A DNA stretch of 64,000 nucleotides, taken from contig JAGTXZ010000014.1 of assembly GCA_018398575.1 (NCBI GenBank), forward strand, positions 2,356,001 to 2,420,000, read 5' to 3'. Positions 21,583 to 31,899 of the stretch are shown piece after piece (position 1 is the first letter of the stretch; each line of letters begins with the position of its first letter). The translations under genes were made by a program, and so were the position numbers. This DNA comes from Ampelomyces quisqualis (Eukaryota; Ascomycota; Dothideomycetes; Pleosporales; Phaeosphaeriaceae). The notes below the pieces were generated by a model. It saw nothing but the letters and a program-made list of their open reading frames with translations, did no database searches and had not been told where the DNA came from.

Positions 21583-21769
21583 TGTTATAGGCTAGCCTGC
21601 AAAGATAGAATAATAAGGTGCTAGAAAGAGTTATATTCCTTAAGCTTCTCTACTAGTTACAGAAGGGGTTTATATACCCTCTGTGCGTGCTAGTCTATAA
21701 AGAGGTAGTAAGGCTAGACTAAGCTCTTTCTGAAAAGGCAAAGGGCTAGGCAAAGCCTAGCCTATTACA
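21583..21769 (-). repeat. T2 5' LTR
   Basis: 187-bp partner of 8312-8498, followed by the second copy of the ACTAT target duplication. Confidence 0.9.
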
Positions 21770-21774
21770 ACTAT

Positions 21775-21928
21775 ACTTACTTTATATTACGTCTACGTAT
21801 ATACTAGTTACACTTATATATTTATTTACTCTTTTTATATAACTTCTTATATTTATATAGTCTTAGGACTAGGCTATATATATACTTAAGTAGTTTTATC
21901 TCTATACTTTATATAGTAGTATACTATA
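21775..21928. other. AT-rich spacer between T2 and T3
   Basis: AT-rich sequence resembling 7431-8306 in composition, with no recognisable content. It ends in CTATA, the target duplication of T3. Confidence 0.6.
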
Positions 21929-22186
21929 TGTAATAGGCTGCTGCCTGGTTAGTCCTTAGTTATAGAAAAACCTTAGCTCTCTAAACTAGAACACTAAAAA
22001 GGTTCTAAACTAAAACGCTAAAAATCCTCTAGGCTAGAACACTAAAAACAGTTCTAGACTAAAGCGCCTAAACTCTCTAGACTAGACTACCTTAAGACTA
22101 TAAAAACCTTCTAGATAGTAATTAGAATAGGTTACAAATTTACATCTTTATTTTCTAGTATCTACTCTTAGAGTCCGCCCCTTACA
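21929..22186 (+). repeat. T3 copy 1 5' LTR
   Basis: 258 bp, TGTAATAGGCTGCT to CCCCTTACA. It contains several copies of a short AACACTAAAAA-type motif. It matches 37549-37806 and 38523-38780. Confidence 0.9.
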
Positions 22187-23500
22187 ATTAAATTTATTAA
22201 ACCTCACTAGGCTAAAGGACTATTAGTAACCTCTAGTATAGAATAAGTAACTATCTCTATAACAGTATAGGATATAATAGTATAAGCTATCTAAATAAGA
22301 TGCAATAGCGTTCTTAAGTTAGTTATTAAGAACAAGTTTAATTAGATAATTATTAATAACTTTCTAGACCTAGAGGAATAATAGATTAAGAAACAATTAC
22401 TGTTAAACAGCCTTAAGGAAACGCCTACCTAGCAGAAAGTATATAACTTCTTAGCAGCTAGACCCTCTAATAATAAAAAAGAAAAGTTTCTTAAAAGCGC
22501 AGATCTAGACTTAGTATTACTAGTAAGAAATCTGCAGATACAAGTTATAAGGCTTACAGCCTAAGTAACTTTAGAAACTTCTAGCTTTATATAGACCTTC
22601 TTAAAAAGCTTTCTCTTACTCTAGAAGACTTATAAAGTCCCTAACCTAGAAGCGTATAGAAGAGATTAAAAAGATTACTATATCTTTAAGGCCTAAATAA
22701 AGTACAAACTAGAACATAATAGTATAAGACTAGGCTTTTAAGTAGGCTATATCTTTAACTACCTTAAGGGGTTAGCAGCTAGAATAGCCTTGTCTTAGGT
22801 AACCTAGAACTTCTAGGGCTCTGCAGAAGAACTTTAAGACTTCTTAAACAACTAATTTAGCAACAAGCTACATAACAAAAGATTATAAAGAAAACTTTAA
22901 ATAATCTAATAGAATAAGTCTTTTCTCTAAAGCTTTAATATAGAGTTTATAAGGCTAGCCTATAACGTAGGCAAGAAAGATAATAAAGTAAACCTAAAAA
23001 CAAGATACTTAAGCGCTATCTAGCTAGACCTACAAGACAAGATAATTTCTGTAAAAACTAAACCTAAATAGAGAATCTATAACCTTATAGATAAGGTAGT
23101 AATTATTAAGGAAAACTTACATAGAGCAAAACTTAGTAGTAAGCACACTAAAAGACAGAACGTTAGAAAACCTATAGATTAGGAACCTATAAGAAGACAT
23201 TCTAAGAAGACTAAGAGAAAATCTTCTAAAAGAAAGAAGGCTAAGTAGGCTACTATAGAAGAGCAGTTTTACTAGAGACAAAACAACTTATACTTTTGCT
23301 ATAGTAAGTTAGGACACTACGCTAGTAAATATAAACTATCTCTGCTTTTAAAACCTACTAAAGCTATAATAGCTAAGGCATAGGGTAAAGAAAAAGAAAA
23401 CGCATTAGAAGACACCTTAAGCTTAGAAAACAAGTAACTTCTGTCTAAAGGCGCAGACAAGAGTAAAGTAACACAATACTAAAAGAAGACAAGAGATTTT
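22187..23500 (+). pseudogene. T3 gag remnant, copy 1
   Basis: The plus frame reads as a gypsy gag (EAYRRD, then a KYKLE-type stretch, then RLAYNVGKKDNKVN) through many stops. It ends with a damaged zinc knuckle around 23290-23330, where CYSKLGHYASKY shows Cys-to-Tyr changes. Copy 2 keeps different Cys residues of the same motif. Confidence 0.75.
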
Positions 23501-24784
23501 AACAATTCTAAAGAAAATAGCTAGATAGAAAACCTATTACTATATATACTATTATTAATAAAATAATAGTTACTTCTATAATAATTAATACTAAGTGTCT
23601 TACTTACGCTATAACTTTAACTAAGTTTATCTATAAGAATAAGTTAGAGCGTAAGTTAATAGCCCTAAAAGAAATTATTAGAATTACTAGAGCCTAGTCT
23701 TAGATAAAGATAGCTATCTAAATAAGAATTAATATTAATAGGTATAAGAAGACACTATAGGCCTATAAACTAGACAGAGATAAAGAATATAACTTAGTTT
23801 TAGGTTAACTATAGATAAACTAGCATAATATTACTATTGTACTAGCAAAGAAATTAATATACATTTACTCTACTTAGACGCAAGTTAGAAGCTAAGAGAG
23901 AAGAAAACCTCTTCTACTATAGAGTATTACAGCAGCTGCGTACTTAGCCTAGCTATAATAGGGCTAGAAGGACAAATCTATCTGCCTTTACGCCGCGTTA
24001 ATAGTAGATATCTAAAAGGCTCTAAAAACTAAGCTCTAAGTAAACCCTAGGTAAGTACTTTTAGATTACTTAAAAGAGAAATATAAAACCTTCCTACGCA
24101 AGAAAGCAGACTAACTTCCTCTAGTAAAAGAACCTACTATTAATTAATCTATTAAGCTAGTAGAAAAAGATAGAAAGACTATAGAAGTGCTGTAGGGCCT
24201 ACTATATAGTATATTAAGAGAAGAACTCCTTATACTCTAAAAAGAGCTTACTTTTTACCTAGACTATAGCTTTATATAGGTAAGCTAGTTAAGCGCCTCT
24301 ATACTAGTCCTATTTGTAAAGAAGCTAGAAGAGGGCCTGCAGTTCTATGTAAACTACTAGGCCCTTAACGTAATTATAAGAAAGGACTAATACCTGCTTC
24401 TACTTATCTAAGAGACTATAGCCTAGATTACTAAAGCTAAATAGTTTACTAAAGTAGATGTTATCTAAGCTTTCTATAAGATTAGGATTACTAAAGAAGA
24501 CAAATAGAAGACAGCCTTCTAGACGCGCTTTAGCCTCTATAAGTAGCTTATAACGCCCTTTAGACTTGCAAACACTCTAAGTACGTTCTAGAGATATATT
24601 AATTAAATACTAAGAGAATACCTAGATAATTTCTATTTAGCTTATATAGACAACGTGTTAATATACATAAGTAGGTTTAAGGCAGACTATAAGAAAAAGG
24701 TAAAGCTAGTAATCTAAAAACTTAGTGCAGTAGAGTTATACCTTAATATAGGGAAAAGTAAGTTTATTATAAAGAAGACTAAAT
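23501..24784 (+). pseudogene. T3 pol part 1: protease and reverse transcriptase N-terminal half
   Basis: The protease active site around 23580 reads I-N-T-K instead of DTG. The reverse transcriptase is clear from about 24330 (RKD, then TKVDVI and TRFSLY) to the catalytic box Y-I-D-N at 24643-24654. The frame is cut by T1 copy P2 after TAAAT (24780-24784) and resumes at 31900. Confidence 0.8.
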
Positions 24785-25083
24785 TGTAATAAGCACATGC
24801 AAACACATGTTACATCTAATACCTTATAAAGGCTTAGTAACAGATTATGTAGAGAGCTAGCAGATTAGGACTAAAAGCGCTCTAATAGCGCTCTAACTTA
24901 GCTGCTACGCCTACTATAAATATAAGCCTATAGCATAGATAGAGAACAAGTTTCTCTTGTCCTTCTATACAAGACCTATAGGTATATAGCTAATCTAGAA
25001 TCTCTAATACAACACGCACTCCTATATGCCTCTGATACGTATCTAATCTAATTCTAATAGCTATACCTACCTGCGTTGTTACA
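24785..25083 (+). repeat. T1 copy P2 5' LTR
   Basis: 299 bp, TGTAATAAGC to GTTGTTACA. Inside, at 24948-24960, lies AAGTTTCTCTTGT, the partner of the primer-binding site, within an imperfect hairpin (ACAAG - TTTCT - CTTGT). Confidence 0.9.
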
Positions 25084-25085
25084 TT

Positions 25086-25098
25086 ACAAGAGAAACTT
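25086..25098 (+). promoter_or_regulatory. T1 self-priming primer-binding site, copy P2
   Basis: ACAAGAGAAACTT starts two bases after the LTR and is the exact complement of 24948-24960 in the LTR. The same pair exists in P3 (57304-57316 with 57166-57178) and M1. Confidence 0.65.
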
Positions 25099-26650
25099 TA
25101 TTCTGCTAGTAATAGTATTTAGATAATATTGCAATTTACTTTTAAAAAGATCGCGTCAAAACGTCTAGAACTCTATCTAAATCAGATCTATTTGCAACCT
25201 TAAATCTATTAAACACAGTTAGGATCTCTTAGATCTCCTAACAGCCAAAGCCTTTAGGTTTAGATCTTCTTATTAATATACAGTTAGGATTACTTTAGTA
25301 AAAGTTGCGTTTAGCACTACAATAGAAACTTAGAGACTATTAATAACCTAGGAGTATTAGAGGCAACGCTAATAACTCCCCCTAAAGAACTAACTCTAGA
25401 AGCCTTCTTCTAAGACAACTCTGTATTAACTATAATAACCTAGCAACAGAGTGCTAAAGCAAAAAAGATAAACACTAAAGAATTAGAAGACAAACCTCCT
25501 TAGCCTAGAGCTGCACTAAATCTAACTCTTGCACAAATAGAAGTTAATTAATTACAACAAGAACTAAAACAGGCGTTAGCAGAAATTAATTTCCTTAAGA
25601 AAAGACTAACTCTGTTAGTAGAACTAGATAAGCCTCTACCTACTACTAAATTACCCTAGAACAATTCTGCACCCTACTGTTTATCTAACAGCTCTACATC
25701 TAAGTACTTATATTACTATAAGAGCTCTTGCTAACTTTAACAATCTAAGAAAACGCCTAATATAGATAATCTTAGCAATAGGAAGGATCCTACCTTCTGC
25801 TAATAGTAAGCCTCTATCTAGGATTAACTTAAAATTAACTTAGATTACTATTAGACTAAAAGACAACATATAGCCTTAGTATAGGGCTACACTACAGGAT
25901 TAGCTAAGGGCTATCTTAAGCTATAATATTTATTAGATACTAATTAAGAGCAATTCTAGAACACTAAGTAAATAATTAAGCTACTTAAGTTTTACTTTAT
26001 TATAAGTAACAAGGTAGCTAAAAGCTATGCAGCGTTTAATTATTTGCAGATAATAAAGGAGGAAACGTTCCTCTTATTTAAAGCTAGGTTTCTAAGTTCT
26101 GCAGTTAAGGGACAAGTACTCTCTTTAGAGTAGTTTTACTACTTGTAGACAAAAATTACGCTAGGACTACAAGCCCCTAACCTAGGATTTAGGCACTAAT
26201 AGAAGAACTTATTTAATTAGATAGTAGAACACCTTACTGCCTACAATATAGAGCAGAAGAATAATCCTAACCTAAGCATATTACTAGCTGCTGCTAAATT
26301 GCTAATTAGGCAGGCCCTGCAAACTAATTTAGAGCTAAATTAGACTACTACCTCTAGCGCCCTAACACATTCTGCGCTAGCCTATTAATCTATAATAGTA
26401 TATCTTTCTATAAAGACTCCTAAGCTAGACTGACAGAAGACTCCTAGTAGTTACTATAATTGCAGTAAGCTAGGACACTACTCTAGCGACTGTACAAAGC
26501 CTTGTGTGCGTTAGATTAAAGCTGTAGAAGTAGATAAGTATAAAGATGCTTAAGAGCAACCTAATCTAGAAGTGTATTATATAGGAAACAGAAGCGCCTA
26601 GAAGGCTACTCTTCTCTAGGCCTAAGCTATTACAATCTATCTTACCTTAA
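25099..26650 (+). pseudogene. T1 gag remnant, copy P2
   Basis: Plus-strand gag frame parallel to P1, with the zinc knuckle at 26452-26493 reading Y-Y-N-C-S-K-L-G-H-Y-S-S-D-C, so the first Cys is lost. It is interrupted by TAG/TAA. Confidence 0.75.
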
Positions 26651-29600
26651 CCTTTCTTATTTATTTTGCAGTCTCTATTTCCTTATACCTATGCTTCTTT
26701 ACAACTAAGGCATTAGCTTACGCCTTAATACTGTTGTTAACACTAGTGCTTAAAGTTTCCTATTTTTAAATTTATAAATTGTTTTATCTGTTTCTAAAGC
26801 CTTGCAGCAACCTATCTAGAAGCTCTTCTTCTAGGTCTAGGTACGCAGCTTTAAGGATTAGATTACTTCTTTAGTTACTTAATATATTTAACTACACTTA
26901 AATATTAATAGCTAAAAGATTTTGAACTGTCTATTTCTTATCTTTAATCTTAGGTCTTAGAATTGTATACTTAGCCTCTAATAGTTAAGACCATTTAAGA
27001 TTTAATTAGACACAGATAAGTTATAGTTTATTTGGCTATCTAAGTACTCCTATTTATATAATCCTTTACCTCCTATTTCTACTATTCTACATTAAGCTAT
27101 AGTGCTAGCTACTGTCTATCTTAATGTGCAACAACGCAACGCCCTATAGAAAAAAGAAGACTATTATATCCAAAACAGTTCTTACTGTTCCTCTTCTTCT
27201 ATTTATTGTATTAAGGGATGCTTGAAGCTCCTATTAGCCCAAAAAATCTTAGAGATTCCTTATACCCCTCTAAGCACCTGTATAGCTCTTATTTCTGCTA
27301 ATACATTTTACTTTATTATAAAGAAGCCCCAGAACAAGTTCTTTACAACAAGCCTCTATAAGATTAATAGGATCCTTGCCTCTAAGGACAACGCAGATAA
27401 TTAAAGCTAATTAGATAAGAGATTACCTGCCTGCTACTTCTAGTATTAGGATGTATTTAGCAAGTTAGCAGCCAATTAATTACCTCTTTACTATCTGTAT
27501 AATTATAAGATTGTCCTTAAAGAACTATTACTAAATGCGTTTAGTCCTTTGTACAAGTAGAATTAGGAGGAGCTTAAAGCTACTAAGGCCTACGTCTAGA
27601 AACACCTTTAGAAGAGTTTTATTAAGGCTAGCCAAAGTTCCTTTACTTTACCTATTCTCTGTGTATACAAACTAAATAGAGATATACATATTTATATAGA
27701 CTACTAGAAGATTAACGCCTTTATGCGCAAGGACGTCTATCTAATCCCTTGCATTAATAAGCTGCTATTACGCTCCTCTAAAGCCAAGATCTTTACTAAG
27801 TTTAACATTAGGGCTGCCTTTAACAAAATTTGTATAGATTCTAACTCTAAAGAGTATACTACCTTTTAGACCTGTTATAGTACATATAAGTATAAGGTTC
27901 TCTCTTTTAGCTTATGTAATAGGCTAGCTACGTATTAACACTACATAAACAATGTACTAATTAATTATCTTAATAATTTCTGTATTATGTATTTTAATAA
28001 CATTCTAATCTACTCTAAGGATATAAACTTATATTAAGAACACGTCTAAAAGGTTCTAGAGCGCCTACGTACTGTAGGACTCTAAGTAGACATCTAGAAG
28101 AGTAAATTCTATGTAACTTGCATAAAGTATCTAGGTTACGTTTTAACAAACTAGGGCACTAAAGTTAACCCTAACAAGGTAGAAGTACTCTAAAACTAGG
28201 CTAAACCTACTATAGTTACTAGCGGTAAGTTCGTTCTTAGTTTTGCTAGTTTCTATTAACAATTTATTAAAGATTTCTTTTATATAACTAAACTAATTAT
28301 AAAGCTTTAAAGTTCTACTACACTGTTTAAATAGACTATAGACTGCTAACAGGCTTTTAATTAGATTAAAGCCTTACTTCTAGCTATTCCTACGCTATCT
28401 TATTTCTATCCTAAGTATAACATAAAGTTAGAAACTAACGCGTTAGATAGAGTAATAGCAGGAGTACTCTCTTAAAAGCACCCTAACAACAAGTAGTATC
28501 CTGTAGCCTTCTATAGTTACGCCCTATCTAGGGCTAAGCTTAATTAGAAAATATATAACAAAGAGCTTTTTACTATCCTAAAAGCGTTTAAGAAGTAAAA
28601 AGCTAAACTTACCTCTATACAAAGTTAAATCTAGGTGTATTTAGATTACTGCTCCTTAGAATACTTTATAACTACTAAGGTTCTTAATGCACGTTAAGCA
28701 TAATAGGCAGAGATTATTACTTCTTTTAATTTCTACATTAAGTACACGCCTAGCAAGCTTAACAAGCAAGCTAATATCCTAAGCCAAAAGAAACAGGATG
28801 TTAGTAAGGTTAAGGCTACCTAACAAGACAACAGATCCTGTGTACTTCTAGGACCTAAACGCCTAAACCCCCTAGTAAACTCTAAATTAGCTTAGAACTA
28901 CGTCTATAACTAGCCAAAGGTTAATGTTTTAGCTATTTTAGTCTAATCTATTAGTGCCCTTCTAAATCTTAACTTGTTAGAACTAATTAAAGCCCTACTA
29001 GCAGAGAATTACTACTCCTTTAAGAAAGAGCGTCTTAATCTACTACAGCTATATTATGTTTAAAAAAGACTACTACTTTATTACTTACGCCTTTATATAC
29101 CTAGGGATTCCCTCTTGTGCACCTAACTAATTAGAGAGGCTTATAATTAAGTATCTACTACTTATTCAAGCGCTACAAAGACGTATTAGCTTCTATCTTA
29201 GCAGTATTATTAGAAAGGTATAGAGGCTACATGTAAACGCTATATACAAAACTGCGTTGCCTGTTAAAGATCCTATCTAAGACAGCTCTAATCCTAAGGT
29301 TTTCTCTATCTGTTACTAATTCCTAATAGGCTTATACAGCATTTGTGTATAGATTTTAAAACATTTCTACCTAATTAGCATAGCTATAATCAAATTATAG
29401 TTATTATTAATTGCCTATTAAAGCAAGCTGTTTCTATTTCTTGCTATAAAACAATTAACTCTTAAGAAATAGCTTACTTGTTTATCTAATACGTATACCA
29501 ATTTAGTTATACGCCTAAAAGTATAGTGTCTAACTACAGACTCTAGTTTGTGTCCTAATTCTAGTCTAAGTTCTGCAAGATTCTAGGCGTGCAACTTAAG

Positions 29601-30550
29601 CTTTTTACAGCCTACTATAAACAAACTAATAGACAAACTAAGATTATAAACAAGTATATTAATTAACAATTAAGGCCTTTTGTATTCTATTACTAGGACA
29701 ACTAGAGTAACCTCTTGCCTATAATTAATTAAGCCTAAGCTACACTACTGCACTCCGCGATTAGTATAGCGCTGTACTAGCTCCTGTTTAGATCTAAACT
29801 ACAACAGAGCTAGAATTAGGCACTATCCTCTTTAAAACATAAAGATGTAAACGTTAAGAATACCTAAAGCTTAGCTACCTGTATACATAAAGCCTAGCGC
29901 ATAGCTAAAGATAATATAGAAAAGGTGTAGTAACAGATAGCTGCTAAAGTAAATAAACATTATTAACCTATTAATTAGGCAGTAGGTAACAAGGTTTACC
30001 TCTTAACCTAAAACCTATCTGTTACCTGCCTAAGTTGCAAACTTGCTAAATTGTAGGAAGGCCTCTTTAAAGTTCTAGAACAAGTTAGCTATTTATTTTA
30101 ACTAAAGCTACCTAAAGGTTCTAAGATCTATAACGTGTTTACTCTAGACGTCTTCTATAAGGACTCTAACAACCCCCTGCCTAGTTAGCTAAGCCTAAAC
30201 CTATCTAGCATCTTAATTTAAGGCGTTAAAGAATAGGAAGTTAAAGAGATCTTAGCTAGCAAGCTGTACTGCTCTATCCTAAAGTATTGTATAAAATAAG
30301 TATGCTATAATCTTAACCCTACCTAGTATAATGCCTTAAACTTTATAGGCGCTCTATATATATTGCAAGCGTTCTATAAACGCTATCTAAAATAGCTAGA
30401 ACCCTTACAAGCGTTAGCTAAGTAGATTACAGTATAGGAAAAAGAAGTTAAAGATCTTACAGCATTACAAGACAATTATATTAAGGAAATTAAACTTAAT
30501 ATTGTAACTACTACACTAGTAAGTAACAGCTATTAACAATAAGAGTCTTA
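26651..30550 (+). pseudogene. T1 pol remnant with chromodomain, copy P2
   Basis: Protease, reverse transcriptase, RNase H and integrase in Tf1/sushi order. 27222-27404 is a stop-free true pol segment ending KDNADN. The reverse transcriptase box at 27990-28001 reads Y-F-N-N (both Asp lost). RNase H follows at about 28370-28750. The integrase C-terminus reads SKIYNVF and KDSNNPLP, then a chromodomain at 30231-30350 (EVKEIL, GYN or similar, NPT-x-YNA). The 3' end overlaps the antisense frame. Confidence 0.8.
30231..30350 (+). pseudogene. T1 chromodomain, copy P2
   Basis: The frame reads GVKE-x-EVKEILASKLY, then LKY, YNLNP and YNALNF, matching the beta-strand and helix pattern of chromoviral chromodomains, with Trp codons turned into stops. 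It supports placement of T1 in the chromoviruses. Confidence 0.7.
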
Positions 30551-31270
30551 CTCTTCTATTAGATCTAACAGCAGACTGTTGCTGCTACTAGTAGAACGTT
30601 CTTAACTATCTAAATCTCTAGGTACAGACACTAACATACTACCTAGTTATCTTCTATTCTAGCTCTACTTACTGCAAGTACTAGCCTTCTGCGCTGCTGC
30701 CTTCTGCTCTACTACTACCTAAAATGTTACTACCTGCGCCTTCTTCTGCTCTACTAACTAATTAGCCCTTAATACTATTATAACATCTACTAGCTAAGCA
30801 ACTACACTAGTTAACCTAGCTATACTTTTCCTAAGCGCCCTAACCTCCTTAGCTATCTCTCTAACCTCTCTAGCTAGCTTCTTCCTCTAGTAATAAGCGC
30901 TAACTAACAAGTTAGCGTTGTTTATATTAGCTACCTGTATAGTGCTTACTTGCATAATAGTAGCTAACTAAAATGCTGCCTCCTTAATAGCAGCCTTTTG
31001 CTCTAACACTACCTTATTAGACTTGTCTCTACCTAAGGCAGCAAACCTGCAGTTAAGAGCCTTAAAAAGGCTATTATACTCTTAGCCTACATATAGGAGA
31101 ACTAGGTAACACTTCTTATTTAAAAGCGTGCAGTATGCACACTTCTTAGACACGTCTAAATAAAATCTAAACTTAATATCAAAATAGCTGCAGGTAAAAG
31201 CTCTTGCAGCCTACAAGCAAACAACCTAATAGGCTAAGAGATAAGCCCTAGAAGAAACAGGAATAGGTAT
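30476..31270 (-). pseudogene. T1 antisense accessory ORF, copy P2 (264 codons, RIP-interrupted)
   Basis: This is the same frame as M1 13959-14720, here on the minus strand because P2 is inverted relative to M1. The start codon has become ATA (31270-31268) and the terminal TAA (30478-30476) is retained. The span is exactly 33 nt longer than in M1 and M2: an 11-codon in-frame insertion in the Gln/Lys/Ala-rich middle. KKCAYCTLLNKKCY shows the third Cys kept and the next lost. Frame conservation despite an insertion argues that this strand was once coding. Confidence 0.7.
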
Positions 31271-31595
31271 TATGTGTATCTGCAAAAACAATTAGCTAAT
31301 AATTAAATTAGAAAAGTAGTTAGATAGCTGTAGGTGTATAAACGTGTAGGAAGAGAGTATAGAAAAGTAGTATACTAGAGGGCTAGCCTTATATATATGC
31401 TTAAAAAGCTCTAGGTAAAGTTAAGAATGTTAAACGCGCTAACACGCTAATTAAAACAACAACAAACAGCTATATTACATTATCTTAAAATAAACTTAAG
31501 GTAAATAAGAGTTTACAACAATTTAGAGAGGTATCTAAAACAACACTAATACAGACCTAATTAATAGAGACTACTAATTTTAAGAAGAGAGATAA

Positions 31596-31894
31596 TGTAA
31601 CAACTATATGCAAACATATGTTACATCTAATACCTTATAAAGGCTTAGTAACAGATTATGTAGGAAGCTAGCAGATTAGAACTAAAAGCGCTCTAATAGC
31701 GCTCTAACTCAGCTGCTACGCCTACTATAAATATAAGCCTATAGCATAGATAGAAGACAAGTTTCTCTTGTCCTTCTGTACAAGACCTATAGGTGTATAG
31801 CTAATCTAGAATCTCTGATACAACACGCACTCCTATATGCCTCTAATACGTATCTAATCCAATCCTAATAGCTGTACCTACCTGCGTCGTTACA
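31596..31894 (+). repeat. T1 copy P2 3' LTR
   Basis: 299 bp, preceded by the polypurine tract AAGAAGAGAGATAA (31582-31595) and followed by TAAAT. Differences from the 5' LTR are mainly transitions. Confidence 0.9.
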
Positions 31895-31899
31895 TAAAT

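Larger units (their letters stand above)
8312..21769 (-). mobile_element. T2: complete but dead Ty3/gypsy retrotransposon, interrupted by T1 copy M1
   Basis: LTRs of 187 bp (8312-8498 and 21583-21769, TGTTATAGG to CCTATTACA) bound the element, and ACTAT occurs on both sides (8307-8311, 21770-21774) as a 5-bp target duplication. Coding orientation is minus: the 5' LTR is the right one, the gag region is 20433-21582, protease about 13300-13400, reverse transcriptase about 12200-12700 and integrase about 10300-11400. Without the inserted M1 the element is about 6.5 kb. An additional frame lies on the plus strand between the end of pol and the 3' LTR. All pol frames are full of TAG/TAA. Confidence 0.9.
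24785..31894 (+). mobile_element. T1 copy P2: complete structure, target duplication TAAAT
   Basis: At 7110 bp this is the only T1 copy with both LTRs intact (24785-25083, 31596-31894; 299 bp each) and a perfect 5-bp target duplication TAAAT (24780-24784 and 31895-31899). Order: primer-binding site, gag, protease, reverse transcriptase, RNase H, integrase, chromodomain on plus; accessory frame on minus; polypurine tract; 3' LTR. It is inserted in the reverse transcriptase of T3 copy 1. All frames carry RIP-type stops. Confidence 0.93.

Noticed and set aside
22132..22205. Self-priming pair in T3 (ACAAATTTA against TAAATTTGT)
   Set aside because: Only 9 nt, AT-rich, and altered in copy 1. Noted as weak and not annotated as a site.
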